Shown here: positions 18,425 through 28,670 of the stretch, one piece after another
Layout: each line of letters opens with the position of its first letter
Numbering within the stretch: position 1 is the stretch's first letter
Assembly: GCA_029008115.1 (NCBI GenBank)
Contig: JAQXJC010000001.1
Span: 1 to 59,510 of the forward strand
Source of the DNA: Desulfovibrionaceae bacterium
GTDB lineage: Bacteria > Desulfobacterota > Desulfovibrionia > Desulfovibrionales > Desulfovibrionaceae
Length of the DNA: 59,510 bases
Reading direction: 5' to 3'
Notes under the pieces: model-generated
The model's database searches: none
Told to the model about the DNA's origin: nothing
What the model saw: only the letters and a program-made list of their open reading frames with translations
Translations under genes and position numbers: made by a program

Positions 18425-19687
18425 TTATCTGCCTGCGGCGGAAGGCTCCGCATCGGTATCAAAGAACAGCAGAGGCTCCTTGCCCTTCTCAATCACCGCG
18501 CTGTTAATCACGCATTCGCGCAGTCCGGGCATGGACGGCAGGCGGTACATGATGTCAAGCATCTTCTTTTCCAGCACATTGCGCAGGCCGCGGGCGCCGG
18601 TCTTGCGTTCCAGCGCCTGCGCCGCAATCTTCCGCAGGGCATTGGGCGTGAACCGCAGTTCCACATGATCCAGACGGAACAGAGCCTGATACTGCCGCAC
18701 CAGCGCATTCTTCGGCTCGGTGAGGACGCGCACAAGGTCTTCCTCGCTCAGGTCATCCACATGCGTGATGATGGGGATGCGCCCCACAAATTCGGGAATC
18801 AGGCCGAACTTCACCAGGTCCTGCGGATGAATCTTGTCCAGCAGCTCACCCAGCGGCATGTCCTTGCCGCTCTTCACCGCCGCGCCAAAGCCCATGGCCG
18901 AGCCTGCAACGCGGCTTTCCACCAGCTTGTCCAGTCCCACAAAAGCCCCGCCCACAATGAACAGGATGTTCCCCGTGTTCATGCGGATAAATTCCTGCTG
19001 GGGATGCTTGCGGCCTCCCTTGGGCGGGATATTGGCTTCCGTGCCTTCAATAATCTTCAGCAGGGCCTGCTGCACGCCCTCCCCCGAGACATCGCGGGTG
19101 ATGGAAGGGCCGTCGGCCTTGCTGGAAATCTTGTCAATCTCGTCAATATAGATGATGCCCTTGCTGGCGGCTTCCAGATCGTAGTCCGCATTCTGAAGCA
19201 GCTGCACCAGAATGTTTTCCACGTCCTCGCCCACGTAGCCGGCCTCAGTCAGCGTCGTGGCATCCGCAATGGCAAAGGGAACGCGCAAGACCCTTGCCAG
19301 CGTCTTGGCCAGCAGGGTCTTGCCGCTACCCGAAGGGCCGACGAGCAGGATATTGCTTTTTTCCAGCTCCACGTCGTCACCAAGGGCATCGGCATAGAAC
19401 ACGCGCTTGTAATGATTATGCACGGCCACGGCGAGGATTTTCTTTGCCTCGTCCTGGCCGATGACATATTCGTCCAGGCGTGCCTTGATTTCCTGCGGAG
19501 AGAGCAGGCGCCCCTCATCTTCCCCGGCAACGCTTTCCATATGCTGCTGCGCGAGGATTTCATTGCAGACGTGCACGCAGTCTTCGCAGATACACGCATC
19601 ATCCTGCACGATGAGATTCTTTGCCTCGTTTTCCGGTTTGCCGCAGAAGGAGCAGCGCAGGGAAGGAGCGTCGGAATGCTTTGCCAT
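18425..19687 (-). CDS. clpX: ATP-dependent Clp protease ATP-binding subunit ClpX
   Basis: A 420-residue AAA+ unfoldase that feeds substrates to ClpP. The N-terminal zinc-binding domain carries the four cysteines of CSFCGK and CEDCV. The Walker A motif is [11 protein letters not shown] and Walker B is IIYIDEIDK. The RKH-type pore region and an IGF-like ClpP-contacting loop (GSAMGFG) are visible. The length is typical. The ATG lies 5 bases after the clpP stop, so the two genes are co-transcribed, the usual clpP-clpX arrangement. Confidence 0.96.
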   Translation of the reverse strand: MAKHSDAPSLRCSFCGKPENEAKNLIVQDDACICEDCVHVCNEILAQQHMESVAGEDEGRLLSPQEIKARLDEYVIGQDEAKKILAVAVHNHYKRVFYADALGDDVELEKSNILLVGPSGSGKTLLAKTLARVLRVPFAIADATTLTEAGYVGEDVENILVQLLQNADYDLEAASKGIIYIDEIDKISSKADGPSITRDVSGEGVQQALLKIIEGTEANIPPKGGRKHPQQEFIRMNTGNILFIVGGAFVGLDKLVESRVAGSAMGFGAAVKSGKDMPLGELLDKIHPQDLVKFGLIPEFVGRIPIITHVDDLSEEDLVRVLTEPKNALVRQYQALFRLDHVELRFTPNALRKIAAQALERKTGARGLRNVLEKKMLDIMYRLPSMPGLRECVINSAVIEKGKEPLLFFDTDAEPSAAGR

Positions 19688-19692
19688 ACGCC

Positions 19693-20298
19693 CTACCTGC
19701 CGTTTTCCATCATGTCGCGACGGGATGCCAGCACCTTGTCCACCAGGCCAAAGGCGCAGGCATCGGCAGCGGTCATGAAATTATCCCGCTCCGTGCTGGC
19801 GGCAATCTCTTCCAGCGTCCTGCCGGTATTGGCCGCAAGAATGCCGTTCAGCTCCGCCTTCATGCGCAGAATTTCACGGGTATGAATCTCAATATCCGTA
19901 GCCTGCCCCTGAAAGCCGCCCAGGGGCTGATGGATCATGATCTGGCTGTGCGGCAGCGCAAAACGCTTGCCCTTCTCGCCGGATGAGAGCAGGAATGCGC
20001 CCATGCTGGCCGCCGCGCCCATACATACCGTGGAAACAGGCGCGGAAATATACTGCATGGTGTCATAGATGGCCATGCCGGCAGTCACAGAGCCGCCGGG
20101 GGAATTGATGTACAGATAGATATCCTTCTCCGGGTCCTGCGACTCCAGAAAAAGCAGCTGCGCGCAGATGGCCGAAGCGACCTGATCGTTCACCTCGGAG
20201 CAGAGCAGCACGATACGGTCCTTCAGCAGACGCGAGTAGATGTCATAGGTGCGTTCGCCACGTCCCGTATTTTCAACGACATAGGGAATAACGGACAT
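19693..20298 (-). CDS. clpP: ATP-dependent Clp protease proteolytic subunit ClpP
   Basis: A 201-residue serine peptidase forming the tetradecameric chamber that works with ClpX. The catalytic triad is readable as Ser98 (GAAASMGA), His123 ([10 protein letters not shown]) and Asp172 (STERDNF). The gene has a good AAGGAAGGA ribosome site. It lies downstream of tig, but a terminator between them suggests partly independent transcription. I did not find a convincing sigma70 promoter in the 128-base spacer. Confidence 0.97.
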   Translation of the reverse strand: MSVIPYVVENTGRGERTYDIYSRLLKDRIVLLCSEVNDQVASAICAQLLFLESQDPEKDIYLYINSPGGSVTAGMAIYDTMQYISAPVSTVCMGAAASMGAFLLSSGEKGKRFALPHSQIMIHQPLGGFQGQATDIEIHTREILRMKAELNGILAANTGRTLEEIAASTERDNFMTAADACAFGLVDKVLASRRDMMENGR

Positions 20299-20357
20299 AG
20301 TTCCTTCCTTTCAGACAGAGGGTGCCGGCACACCGGCCCGCGCGCCGCCGGGCCCGC

Positions 20358-20409
20358 AAAAAAACGCTTCCGCCCCTCATGCGGAAATGCCGCGTGCGGA
20401 GCGGAAGCG
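20358..20409 (-). terminator. Rho-independent terminator of tig
   Basis: On the minus strand CGCTTCCGC (20401-20409) pairs with GCGGAAGCG (20365-20373), and a run of seven T residues follows (20358-20364). It starts 18 bases beyond the tig stop codon. Confidence 0.85.
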
Positions 20410-20426
20410 CGTTCAGACAGAGACTG

Positions 20427-21737
20427 CTAGGCCTTGGGGGCTTCTTCGCCGGGCTCCACTTCAGTGACGATGGCCTTGGTATAGACGGCTTCCATGGCCT
20501 TGTCGGCCAGCATGCGATCCCGCAGGGTGAACATCATACCACTGCGCTCATAGGCTTCGCGCACAGTCTTGAAGTCCTCGCCGGAGCGCTGGCACATCTG
20601 GAAGAGATTCATGGTGACTTCGTGTTCCGTCACATCCAGCCCTTCCTTCCTGGCGATGCTCATCAGCAGCACCTGGGCGCGGGTGATGGCCTCGGCCTCG
20701 GGCTTCACGTCGGCCCGCAGCTGCTCTTCGGTCTTGCCCGTGGCGGCAAGGCTCTTGCCCTGACGTTCCAGGCGCACCTGCATATCGGCCAGCAGGCTGC
20801 GAATCTGGCTTTCCACCATGCTTTCGGGCAGGGGGAAGTCCACCATCTTCAGCATCTTATCCAGCAGCTGCTTCTGGGCGGCGCCCTTGTTCAGATTCTG
20901 GCGGCTGGTGCGGTAGGATTCGCGGATGGCGTCGTGCATCTTCGCCACGGATTCAAAGCCCATTTCCTTGGCCAGCTCGTCGGTCAGCTCCGGCAGATGG
21001 CGTTCCTGAATGGCATGCACCTTCACCTTCATGGTCACGGTCTTGCCAGCCAGATCGGGCGCGATGAAGTCCGCAGGGAAGGTCACTTCGCCTTCCTTCT
21101 CTTCACCCAGCTTCACGGTCTTCACCAGGTCTTCAAAGGCGGCCAGGGCCTGCTTTTCGCCCAGCGGCATTTCAAAATTGTCGGCGGCAATGCCTTCGAT
21201 GGGCTTGCCGTCTTCATAGGCGGAGAAGTCGATGGTGGCCACCTGACCGTCAACGGCCGGGCCGTCGCCATCCACGGGCACGAGCTTGGCCTTATCGCGG
21301 CGAATGCGATCGGTGACTTCACGCACCTCCTCTTCCTTGACCACGGTCTTTTCCTGCTCCACTTCCAGCCCTTCGTAGTTGGGAAGATCGAAGATGGGCA
21401 GCACTTCAAACGAGATGGAGTACTTGTATTCCTGACCGCGGACAATGGCATTGGGGCCGTCAAAGTCCACGCCGGACACAGGCGTCACCTTCAGGTTCTG
21501 CATCACTTCATTGATGTGCACATTGACGAGGTCCTGACGGGCTTCCTCGTAAATCTTGTCTGCAAAGCGCTTTTCCACAATGTTCGCAGGAACCTTGCCT
21601 TTGCGGAAGCCGTCGAGCTGCACGCTGGTGCGATAGATGGCGACGGTGGCCATGATGGAAGCTTCCACTTCCTTGGGATCGACAGTGATGGCGACTTTCT
21701 TCTTCACCGGGGAGAGGTCTTCAACAACATATTCCAC
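20427..21737 (-). CDS. tig: Trigger factor, ribosome-associated chaperone and prolyl isomerase
   Basis: A 436-residue protein that binds the ribosome near the exit tunnel and folds nascent chains. The N-terminal ribosome-binding domain has the signature [17 protein letters not shown] central FKBP-type PPIase domain contains [13 protein letters not shown], and a long helical C-terminal chaperone domain follows. The start is GTG at 21737, with AAAAGGAG six bases upstream. It is the first protein gene of the tig-clpP-clpX-lon cluster, whose order matches other proteobacteria. The tRNA-Leu gene lies about 110 bases upstream on the same strand and could share transcription. Confidence 0.95.
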   Translation of the reverse strand: MEYVVEDLSPVKKKVAITVDPKEVEASIMATVAIYRTSVQLDGFRKGKVPANIVEKRFADKIYEEARQDLVNVHINEVMQNLKVTPVSGVDFDGPNAIVRGQEYKYSISFEVLPIFDLPNYEGLEVEQEKTVVKEEEVREVTDRIRRDKAKLVPVDGDGPAVDGQVATIDFSAYEDGKPIEGIAADNFEMPLGEKQALAAFEDLVKTVKLGEEKEGEVTFPADFIAPDLAGKTVTMKVKVHAIQERHLPELTDELAKEMGFESVAKMHDAIRESYRTSRQNLNKGAAQKQLLDKMLKMVDFPLPESMVESQIRSLLADMQVRLERQGKSLAATGKTEEQLRADVKPEAEAITRAQVLLMSIARKEGLDVTEHEVTMNLFQMCQRSGEDFKTVREAYERSGMMFTLRDRMLADKAMEAVYTKAIVTEVEPGEEAPKA

Positions 21738-21847
21738 AGGAGGCTCCTTTTGTATGGCGCACGCACGGCGCAGAGGCGCGCGAACCGCGCAGAAATTTCA
21801 ATCATCCCGCTGCCGGGTCTCAAATCATGCGTCCGGAAAGGCCGCAA

Positions 21848-21931
<84 letters not shown>

Positions 21932-21990
21932 ATAAGCGGTATTTCCTAGCATAAAAGCCCGTCTCCCGCAAGCCTTGCCCGCAGGCGGCC

Positions 21991-23043
21991 TCAGGCCAGC
22001 AGCAGGGCCGCGCCGTCGGTCTGCCGCGGCAGCACTTCGCCAATGACGGCGGCCACATCCCCCGAGGCGGCAAGCATGGACAGGGCTCTGGATTCCATCG
22101 CCGGCGGCACGGCCAGCACCAGTCCGCCAGAGGTCTGCACATCGAACATCAGACTTTCCAGCGCAGGACTCAGCTTCCCTTCCACGCGGGTGCGGCACGC
22201 CCAGTGCGCGCGATTGGCATGGCTCCCGGCAGGAATGAGCCCGTCCGCCGCATAGGCCTCTGCGCCGGCAAAGAGCGGCACAGCGGCACAGTCAAGACGA
22301 ACGCAGACCCCGGAGGCCAGCGCCATTTCCAGCAGATGTCCGCCCAGCCCGAAGCCTGTGATGTCCGTCGCCGCTCTGAGCCCCAGCGTGCGGATGACCT
22401 CGGCGCCTCCCCTGTTCAGGCGGCCGCACCAGCGGGCAAGATCGTCCGCGGCACGTTCCCACTGCCCCCAGCGGGCCTTCACCGCCGTGGACAGCACCCC
22501 CGAACCTATGGGCTTGGTCAGCACAAGCCTGTCCCCGGGGCGCAGGCCATCGTTGGTTGCAATATGGCCCGGCTCAATAAGACCCGTGACGGAAAGACCG
22601 TACTTAATGGCGTCGTCCGCCACAGTGTGCCCGCCGACAAGAACGGCCCCGGCCTCTGTGAGCGCATCCAGCCCGCCGCGCAGAATATCCGCCAGAGCCT
22701 CTTCCTCACTGTCCAGCATGCACTGCGGAAAGCAGGCGATATTCATGGCGCACCACGGCTCGCCCCCAAGGGCATAGACATCCGAAAGCGCGTTGGCGGC
22801 CGCTATTCTGCCGAAATAGTAGGGATCATCCAGCAGAGGCGCGAGGATATCCACAGTCTGTACAATGGCCTTTCCCTCCGGAATGCCGACCACGGCGGCA
22901 TCCTCATTACGGGCGCGCCCCGCCAGAACTCTGGATTCCAATGCGGCAGGCGCGGGCTTCAGGCGCGACAGAATTTTCTCCAGTCCCGCTGGAGAGACTT
23001 TTGCCGCTCAGCCGGCGGCCTTGGTGCGGGAAAGCAGATGCAC
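21991..23043 (-). CDS. selD: Selenophosphate synthetase SelD, itself a selenoprotein (UGA read through)
   Basis: SelD makes monoselenophosphate from selenide and ATP for selenocysteine and selenouridine synthesis. Downstream of an in-frame TGA at 23008-23010 the frame runs to 21991 with clear SelD motifs (VDILAPLLDDPYYFGRIAAANALSDVYALGG-type region, GGHTVADDA, DITGFGLGGHLLEMA). Upstream of the TGA the frame continues as L-S-R-T-K-A-A-G-[TGA]-A-A-K-V. This is the SelD catalytic loop (G-Cys/Sec-x-x-K), with Sec replacing Cys at residue 12 of 350. The GTG at 23043 has AAGGAGG five bases upstream; an in-frame ATG lies 18 bases earlier. A SECIS-like hairpin follows the TGA. A gene call starting at 22941 would miss the active site. 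Confidence 0.92.
22977..22995 (-). promoter_or_regulatory. SECIS element for selenocysteine insertion in selD
   Basis: On the mRNA strand, 12 bases after the UGA codon, TCTCCAG and CTGGAGA form a perfect seven-pair stem around the five-base loop CGGGA. Bacterial SECIS elements sit immediately 3' of the UGA with a short G-containing apical loop for SelB; position and shape fit. The element is also in the coding sequence. Confidence 0.82.
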
Positions 23044-23198
23044 GGCAACCTCCTTGCGCATGCAGGGCTGGGGTTGATGCGATTGCAGGACGGATTCTTC
23101 CGGCGTCACATGCGGATTCGTGCGCAGTACGGCTTGATCCGACATGGAATGCGCAGAGGCCCGCCCCCTTGCGGGATATGCCTGTCCAGATGCCCATG

Positions 23199-23223
23199 AA
23201 AAAAGGGATGCCGAAGCATCCCT
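23199..23223 (-). terminator. Rho-independent terminator of the ribosomal superoperon
   Basis: On the minus strand AGGGATGC-TTCG-GCATCCCT forms an eight-pair stem capped by a stable UUCG tetraloop and is followed by a T-run. It lies about 32 bases after the rplQ stop and ends the S10-spc-alpha transcript. The adjoining 23044-23198 segment holds no gene I can support. Confidence 0.9.
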
Positions 23224-23254
23224 CTTTCATACTGTATCGCGGATGGCGTGAAGC

Positions 23255-23665
23255 TTATTCCGCAGCGGCTTCCTGGGCGGGCTGTTCAGCGGCGGCCGGA
23301 GCGGCAGCCAGCTTGGTCAGCTCGATGATCGCCATGGGAGCATTGTCACCACGGCGGGGAAGAGCGAGCTTCATCACGCGGGTGTAACCGCCCTGCACCC
23401 CGGCGAACTGGGGAGCAATCTCGTCAAACAGACGCTTGACAAGAGCGTGATCGTTCAGCTCACGGTACGCCAGACGGCGGGCGTGCAGATCGTTGCGCAG
23501 GCCCAGGGTGATCAGGGGTTCGACCACGCCGCGCAGAACCTTGGCCTTCACTTCGGTGGTGCGAATCTTGCCATGGATAAGCAGCGCCTTGGCAAGGTTA
23601 CGCATCAAAGCCTTACGATGCGAGGGAGTGCGCGACAGTTTCTTGCCGGAATTGCTATGCCTCAT
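23255..23665 (-). CDS. rplQ: 50S ribosomal protein L17
   Basis: A 136-residue large-subunit protein near the peptide exit tunnel. It opens with the family signature [20 protein letters not shown], and GGYTRVMKL appears in the C-terminal half. The tail is Ala/Glu-rich. The ATG at 23665 is chosen from the conserved N-terminus; a longer frame to 23713 overlaps rpoA too far. It overlaps the end of rpoA by 11 bases and is the last gene of the operon. Confidence 0.97.
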   Translation of the reverse strand: MRHSNSGKKLSRTPSHRKALMRNLAKALLIHGKIRTTEVKAKVLRGVVEPLITLGLRNDLHARRLAYRELNDHALVKRLFDEIAPQFAGVQGGYTRVMKLALPRRGDNAPMAIIELTKLAAAPAAAEQPAQEAAAE

Positions 23666-24701
23666 TTTGCTGCTTCCTCTTCCAATCCTGGTATTTCTTT
23701 TCGAAACCGTCAATCTTCATGCCGAAATCAAAGCCCATGCTGAGCAGGACATTCTTGATTTCATCCAGAGATTTGCGGCCGAAATTTTTGGTTTTGAGCA
23801 TCTCGTTCTCAGAGCGCTGCACCAGCTCGCCCACCAGCGCTATATTGGCACTGCGCAGGCAGTTGGTGGCGCGAACGGAAAGCTCCAGCTCGTCAATGCT
23901 CTTGAAAAGCGCTTCATTCAGCTCGCCCCGGTCGGCATTGCCGGAGGAGGAATCGCCGGAAATCCGTTCATCAAAGTTGATGAAGACGGAAATCTGATCC
24001 TTGATGATCTTCGCGCTGTAGGCGATGGCGTCTTCCGGCGTCACGGAGCCGTCCGTCCAGACTTCGAGAATCAGGCGGTCGAAGTTGGTCATCTGGCCGA
24101 CACGGGCCTGCTCCACGGCGTAGGCAACCTTCCGCACGGGAGAAAAGCTGGAATCGAGCTTGATCAGGCCAATCTCATCGGAAAGACCTTCATGCATGTC
24201 CGCAGGGATGTAGCCCTTGCCCATGCGCACTTCAAGCTCCATTTCGAAGGCAATGTCCTCGGTCAGCGTCGCAATGTGCAGCTCGGGGTTCAGCACCATG
24301 ACGTGCTGATTGCCCTGGATATCGCCGGCAGTCACGGGCCCCTTCCGGTTTTCCACCTTCAGGGTGATGCGCTGGGGGTCTTCCGTGTCCATCGCAAGAC
24401 GAACCTGCTTGAGGTTCAGAATCACGTCGGTAATATCTTCCAGCACGCCATGAATCGTAGAGAATTCATGCTGCACGCCGGAAATTTTGACGGACACCAG
24501 CGCCGCGCCTTGCAGCGAGGACAGCAGAACCCGACGCATGGCGTTGCCTATGGTCGTCCCGAAGCCGCGCTCCAGCGGTTCGCACACAAACTTGCCATGC
24601 GTGCTGCTGGCAGATTCGTTCTCCCGTATAATCTGGTCGGGCTTGACAAGCTCGCCCCAGTTGCGGGCGTTGATAAGCCGTTCGCCTTGTTTGATAAGCA
24701 T
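23655..24701 (-). CDS. rpoA: DNA-directed RNA polymerase alpha subunit
   Basis: A 348-residue subunit that nucleates RNA polymerase assembly. The N-terminal dimerisation domain contains [19 protein letters not shown]. The C-terminal domain that contacts UP elements and activators contains [16 protein letters not shown] and [11 protein letters not shown]. Length is slightly above the 329 of E. coli. It is translationally coupled to rplQ through an 11-base overlap and follows rpsD by 12 bases, the normal alpha operon order. Confidence 0.98.
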   Translation of the reverse strand: MLIKQGERLINARNWGELVKPDQIIRENESASSTHGKFVCEPLERGFGTTIGNAMRRVLLSSLQGAALVSVKISGVQHEFSTIHGVLEDITDVILNLKQVRLAMDTEDPQRITLKVENRKGPVTAGDIQGNQHVMVLNPELHIATLTEDIAFEMELEVRMGKGYIPADMHEGLSDEIGLIKLDSSFSPVRKVAYAVEQARVGQMTNFDRLILEVWTDGSVTPEDAIAYSAKIIKDQISVFINFDERISGDSSSGNADRGELNEALFKSIDELELSVRATNCLRSANIALVGELVQRSENEMLKTKNFGRKSLDEIKNVLLSMGFDFGMKIDGFEKKYQDWKRKQQNEA

Positions 24702-24713
24702 TACGGCCCCCGT

Positions 24714-25340
24714 TTACTTCGAGTAAAGTTCGACGATCAGCTGCTCGTTGATGGGGAACTGAATATCCTCGCGCTGAGGCACGGCCTTGACGGTACCCTT
24801 GAAGGCGGCGCCGTCGGCTTCAAGCCAGCTGGGGCAGCCGCGACGGGCGATGACTTCCTGAGCTTCGGCAAGCACGGGAATCTGACGGTTCTTTTCGGGC
24901 ACGGCGACTACGTCGCCCACCTTCACCTGAAGGGAAGGCACGTTGACCTTGTGGCCGTTCAGCGTGAAGACGCCGTGACGGACGAGCTGGCGAGCCTGGT
25001 TGCGGGAGTTCGCAAAACCCAGACGGTACACCACGTTATCCAGACGGCATTCCAGAGAAACCAGCAGATTGGTACCGGTAACGCCCTTGGCCATGTCAGC
25101 CTTGACAAAATAGCCGCGGAACTGGCGTTCCAGCACGCCGTACGTGCGACGCACCTTCTGCTTTTCACGCAGCTGCACCGCATATTCGCTGACCTTCTTG
25201 CGGGCGCGGCCATGCTGGCCGGGGGCATAGGGGCGGCGGTCATAGGCGCACTTGTCGGTGAAGCAACGGTCGCCCTTCAGGAAGAGCTTGCAGCCTTCAC
25301 GGCGGCACATGCGGCATTTGGCTTCAGTATATTTTGCCAT
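24714..25340 (-). CDS. rpsD: 30S ribosomal protein S4
   Basis: A 208-residue primary 16S rRNA binder and, in E. coli, the translational repressor of the alpha operon. The N-terminus has the zinc-type pattern [12 protein letters not shown]...CFTDKC, followed by [10 protein letters not shown]. The S4 RNA-binding domain contains [20 protein letters not shown] and [11 protein letters not shown]. The zinc-ligand form contrasts with the cysteine-poor E. coli S4. No alpha-operon pseudoknot was looked for in detail. Confidence 0.98.
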   Translation of the reverse strand: MAKYTEAKCRMCRREGCKLFLKGDRCFTDKCAYDRRPYAPGQHGRARKKVSEYAVQLREKQKVRRTYGVLERQFRGYFVKADMAKGVTGTNLLVSLECRLDNVVYRLGFANSRNQARQLVRHGVFTLNGHKVNVPSLQVKVGDVVAVPEKNRQIPVLAEAQEVIARRGCPSWLEADGAAFKGTVKAVPQREDIQFPINEQLIVELYSK

Positions 25341-25355
25341 GATAAATCCTCGCTA

Positions 25356-25745
25356 CTAGACGCGACGGCGCTTGGGCGGGCGGCAGCCGTTGTGGGGAAT
25401 GGGAGTCACGTCGCGGATGAACGCGACCTTGAAGCCGCACGCATTGATGGCGCGCATGGCAGCTTCGCGGCCGGCGCCGGGACCCTTCACATACACGCCA
25501 ACGGTGCGCATGCCGTTCTCCTGAGCCTTGCGGCCGGCGGTTTCAGCGGCGACCTGGGCGGCAAAGGGCGTGGACTTGCGGGAGCCCTTGAAGCCGCTCT
25601 GGCCGGAAGAAGCCCAGCTGATGGCGTTGCCGCGGGTGTCCGTGAAGGTGATGATGGTATTGTTAAAAGAAGCCTGGATGTGGGCAATGCCCACAGGCAC
25701 GTTCTTCTTTTCCTTTCTTTTGACCACTTTCTTGGGTCTAGCCAT
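25356..25745 (-). CDS. rpsK: 30S ribosomal protein S11
   Basis: A 129-residue platform protein of the small subunit. Signatures are [35 protein letters not shown] and the C-terminal [20 protein letters not shown]. It lies between rpsM and rpsD in the usual alpha-operon order, 15 bases before rpsD. Confidence 0.98.
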   Translation of the reverse strand: MARPKKVVKRKEKKNVPVGIAHIQASFNNTIITFTDTRGNAISWASSGQSGFKGSRKSTPFAAQVAAETAGRKAQENGMRTVGVYVKGPGAGREAAMRAINACGFKVAFIRDVTPIPHNGCRPPKRRRV

Positions 25746-25801
25746 GACGATACCTCGAGTGATGTTGTGCCAGAGGAGCGCGTGCGCTCATGGACACCTG
25801 A

Positions 25802-26170
25802 CTACTTCTTCTTGGCAACCGCGCCGCGACGGGGACCCTTGCGGGTACGCGCATTGGTGTGGGTGCGCTGACCATGAACCGGAAGACCGCGACGATGGCG
25901 CAGGCCGCGGTAGCAGCCAATATCCATCAGGCGCTTGATGTTGCTGGCGACTTCGCGGCGGAGGTCACCTTCAACCTTGTAGTTGCCTTCAAGCTCCTTG
26001 CGGATTTCATTCACTTCATCAGCCGAAATGTCATCAATATTACGCGTCCAGTCGATGCCGGTGGCGTCGAGGATGTTCAGGGCCGTAGCACGGCCGATGC
26101 CGTAAATGTAGGTCAGCGCAATATCAACACGTTTGCCGCGGGGCAAATCTACACCTGCAATTCTAGCCAC
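25802..26170 (-). CDS. rpsM: 30S ribosomal protein S13
   Basis: A 122-residue head protein of the small subunit that contacts tRNA and the large subunit. It opens [20 protein letters not shown] and has the signature [20 protein letters not shown], with a basic tail ending AVAKKK. It follows rpmJ by 19 bases. Confidence 0.98.
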   Translation of the reverse strand: MARIAGVDLPRGKRVDIALTYIYGIGRATALNILDATGIDWTRNIDDISADEVNEIRKELEGNYKVEGDLRREVASNIKRLMDIGCYRGLRHRRGLPVHGQRTHTNARTRKGPRRGAVAKKK

Positions 26171-26189
26171 AGTATGTCTCCTGCCCTTG

Positions 26190-26303
26190 TTAGCCCTGAC
26201 GCTGCTTGTGTCGGGGGTTTTCGCAGATCACTCTCAGCACGCCCTTGCGACGGATGACCTTGCATTTGGGGCACATTTTCTTAACGGAAGGCCTGACTTT
26301 CAT
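26190..26303 (-). CDS. rpmJ: 50S ribosomal protein L36, zinc-binding form
   Basis: A 37-residue protein reading [20 protein letters not shown] at its start and ending NPRHKQRQG. The C-x2-C (CPKC) plus later Cys and His (CENPRH) give the zinc-containing type of L36. It sits between map and rpsM, as in many genomes, but infA, which often lies beside it, is not present. Confidence 0.97.
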   Translation of the reverse strand: MKVRPSVKKMCPKCKVIRRKGVLRVICENPRHKQRQG

Positions 26304-26385
26304 AACCTTGTCTCCAGGACGTTGCATCTGCCCGCTGACGGATGTCAGCAGGAACAGAGGTCTATATCCAGCTTTACGTCTTCTG

Positions 26386-27180
26386 TCAACACATAAGTTC
26401 CGGCCGGGGCAGACCGCGGTCTGAAATGCTCAGAATGCGGGGCCCGGACGGGGTAATCGCCACGCTGTGCTCGTAATGGGCGGCCAGCTTGCCGTCCCTG
26501 GTCACAGCAGTCCATTTGTCGTCCAGAACCTTCACTTCATAGCTCCCTACCGTCACCATGGGTTCAATGGCGATGGTCATGCCGGCCACCAGGGGCATGC
26601 CGCGCACGCCGGGATAGAAGTTCGGAACTTCCGGCTTTTCATGCATACGCGCGCCAACACCGTGGCCCACGTACTGACGGACGACACCGAAGCCGCGACT
26701 TTCCACGTAGTTCTGGATTGCCGCCCCGATGGCGTGCAGATCGTTCCCCACAGTGGCCTGCTTGATGCCGATGTACAGCGACTCTTCGGTCACCTGCATC
26801 AGCATCTTTGCCTCATCGCTGACTTCGCCACAAGCAAAGGTGCGTGCGGAGTCGCCCACAAAGCCTTCGAAGACGACGCCCATGTCACAGCTGACGACAT
26901 CCCCCTCCTTAAGCAGCCGCGAAGAGGGAAAGCCGTGCACCACCTGCTCATTCACCGAACAACACAGGGCAAAGGGATAGCCGCAATAGCCCAGGAAGGC
27001 CGGTTTCACATGATACGTGGCGCACATGTCGCGCGCCACTTCTTCAAGGCGCATCGTGGGAATGCCGGGGGCGATTTCATCCCCAATGGCGTCAAGGATG
27101 TTCGCCACCATGCGGTTGGCTTCACGAAGGCAGGAAATCTCCCGCTCATTCTTCACGTATGCGCCGCGGTATTTTCTCAT
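26386..27180 (-). CDS. map: Methionine aminopeptidase, type I
   Basis: A 264-residue metalloenzyme that removes the initiator methionine from nascent proteins. The pita-bread fold's metal ligands are visible as the Asp residues of SCDMGVV and GDSARTF, the His of GHGVGARMH, the Glu of AIEPMV, and the Glu of HYEHSVAI. It lies between secY and rpmJ in the spc operon. The usual neighbour adk is missing between secY and map. The 50-base spacer to secY and the 82-base spacer to rpmJ hold no gene. Confidence 0.97.
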   Translation of the reverse strand: MRKYRGAYVKNEREISCLREANRMVANILDAIGDEIAPGIPTMRLEEVARDMCATYHVKPAFLGYCGYPFALCCSVNEQVVHGFPSSRLLKEGDVVSCDMGVVFEGFVGDSARTFACGEVSDEAKMLMQVTEESLYIGIKQATVGNDLHAIGAAIQNYVESRGFGVVRQYVGHGVGARMHEKPEVPNFYPGVRGMPLVAGMTIAIEPMVTVGSYEVKVLDDKWTAVTRDGKLAAHYEHSVAITPSGPRILSISDRGLPRPELMC

Positions 27181-27230
27181 TGCTTATGCTTCTTTGCGGC
27201 GCTAGGTCAAGCCCGGCGCCGCGATTCCAC

Positions 27231-28541
27231 CTACCGGCCCTTTCCCTGCGCCTTCTTCATCAGGCTCTGGTACTGGCTGGAGATGAGATGCGATTCAATC
27301 TGGGACATGAAGTCCATGGCCACGCCCACGAGGATCAGCAGGCTCGTGCCGCCGAAGTAGAAGGGCACATTGAACTTGGTGATGAGCAGCATGGGCATGA
27401 CAGACACGATGGAGATGTACACGCTGCCGGAAAGGGTCAGGCGGGAAAGCACCGTGTCGATGTATTCCTGAGTCCTTTCCCCGGGACGAATGCCCGGAAT
27501 GAAGCCGCCGGCCTTCTTCAGATTTTCCGCCATGTCTTTCGGATCAAAAATGATAGCCGTGTAGAAGTAGCAGAAGAAGAAGATCAGGGCCACGAAAATG
27601 ACATTGTACATCACCGATGCGGGCGCGAAGTAGGCCGCCACACGCTGAAGCATCTCGTTGCTGGAGAACTGGCCGATGGTGGCCGGGAACAGCAGCAGGG
27701 AAGACGCAAAGATAGGCGGAATAACGCCGGCAGTGTTCAGTCGCAGCGGCAGGTGCGTGTTCTGCCCGCCAAACATCTTCCTGCCAACCTGTCGCTTGGC
27801 GTAGTGGATGGGGATGCGCCGCTGGGCGCGCTCCACAAACACAATGCCGACGGTCACGGCCAGCATGAACACAAGGATCAGGGCGGCCAGGAAAATGCTC
27901 ATGTCGCCGGCCTGAATCAGGGCGACAGACTGGATGATGGCACGCGGGATGCCCACGACAATGCCGGAGAAGATAATCAGCGAGATGCCGTTGCCTATGC
28001 CCTTCTCCGTAATCTGCTCCCCGAGCCACATGATCAGCACCGTGCCTGCGGTGAAGGTCATGATGGTGACGAGGCGGAATGTCCATCCCGGTTCCAGCAC
28101 AATGGGCGCCTGGGAGGGGCTTGTCATGCTTTCCAGCCCCACGGCGATGCCCAGCCCCTGCACCAGGGTGATGGCCACCGTCAGATAGCGGGTATACTGC
28201 GTGATCTTCCTTCGTCCGGCCTGCCCTTCCTCCTTCGCCATGCGCTTGATGGCAGGGCTCGCAACCTGCATCAGCTGCATGATGATGGAAGCGGAGATGT
28301 ACGGCATGATGCCCAGGGCAAAGACGGAGACGTTGGAAAGACCGCCGCCGGAGAACATGTCGAAAAGCCCGAAAAGCGTGCCAGACATGGATTCAAAAAA
28401 GCTGGCTATAGCCGCGGCATCCACACCCGGGATCGGAATATGCACGCCGATTCTGTAGCAGCACAAAAGCAATAATGTCCAACCCAGCTTTTTGCCGAGG
28501 TCGGACTGCGCAGCCATGTTGTTTACCGCTCCAAGTGCCAT
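27231..28541 (-). CDS. secY: Preprotein translocase subunit SecY
   Basis: A 436-residue, ten-span channel protein of the Sec translocon, partner of SecA and SecE. The first span begins LGWTLLLLCCYRIGVHIPIPG, followed by the plug region (GTLFGLFDMFSGGGLSNVSVFALGIMPYISASI in outline). The loop GIPRAIIQ and the SecA-contacting C-terminal loop are present. The ATG at 28541 (MALGAVNNMAAQ) is chosen because homology begins there; a further in-frame 29 codons upstream are not SecY-like and run through the structured spacer after rplO. Confidence 0.97.
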   Translation of the reverse strand: MALGAVNNMAAQSDLGKKLGWTLLLLCCYRIGVHIPIPGVDAAAIASFFESMSGTLFGLFDMFSGGGLSNVSVFALGIMPYISASIIMQLMQVASPAIKRMAKEEGQAGRRKITQYTRYLTVAITLVQGLGIAVGLESMTSPSQAPIVLEPGWTFRLVTIMTFTAGTVLIMWLGEQITEKGIGNGISLIIFSGIVVGIPRAIIQSVALIQAGDMSIFLAALILVFMLAVTVGIVFVERAQRRIPIHYAKRQVGRKMFGGQNTHLPLRLNTAGVIPPIFASSLLLFPATIGQFSSNEMLQRVAAYFAPASVMYNVIFVALIFFFCYFYTAIIFDPKDMAENLKKAGGFIPGIRPGERTQEYIDTVLSRLTLSGSVYISIVSVMPMLLITKFNVPFYFGGTSLLILVGVAMDFMSQIESHLISSQYQSLMKKAQGKGR

Positions 28542-28570
28542 GTATTCTTTCTCTTTTAAGGTAATCCCCG

Positions 28571-28666
28571 GAATACCCTTTGGGGCATTCAGGGGGCAGT
28601 GTCTGCGGCGCCCCCGCGGGGGCGCCAAGGCGGAAAGTGCCGGCCCCGCACGAGGACCGACACTTG
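28571..28666 (-). promoter_or_regulatory. Hairpin-rich spacer between rplO and secY
   Basis: The 129-base rplO-secY gap is the largest between rplO and rpmJ. It holds a perfect 20-base palindrome at 28607-28626 (arms GGCGCCCCCG and CGGGGGCGCC). An imperfect hairpin lies upstream of it (AAGTGTCGG...CCGGCACTT on the minus strand), and a smaller GAATGCCC/GGGTATTC hairpin lies downstream. None is followed by a proper T-run. It may be an RNA processing, attenuation or regulatory site for secY; the function is not known. Confidence 0.5.
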
Positions 28667-28670
28667 CATG

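Noticed and set aside
23008..23010. The in-frame TGA in selD as a pseudogene or truncation
   Set aside because: It falls exactly at the catalytic Cys/Sec site, and a SECIS-like hairpin follows, so selenocysteine is the better explanation.
23493..25871. A 792-codon plus-strand frame across rpoA, rpsD and rpsK
   Set aside because: The minus strand encodes highly conserved ribosomal and polymerase proteins; the long frame is an effect of codon bias.
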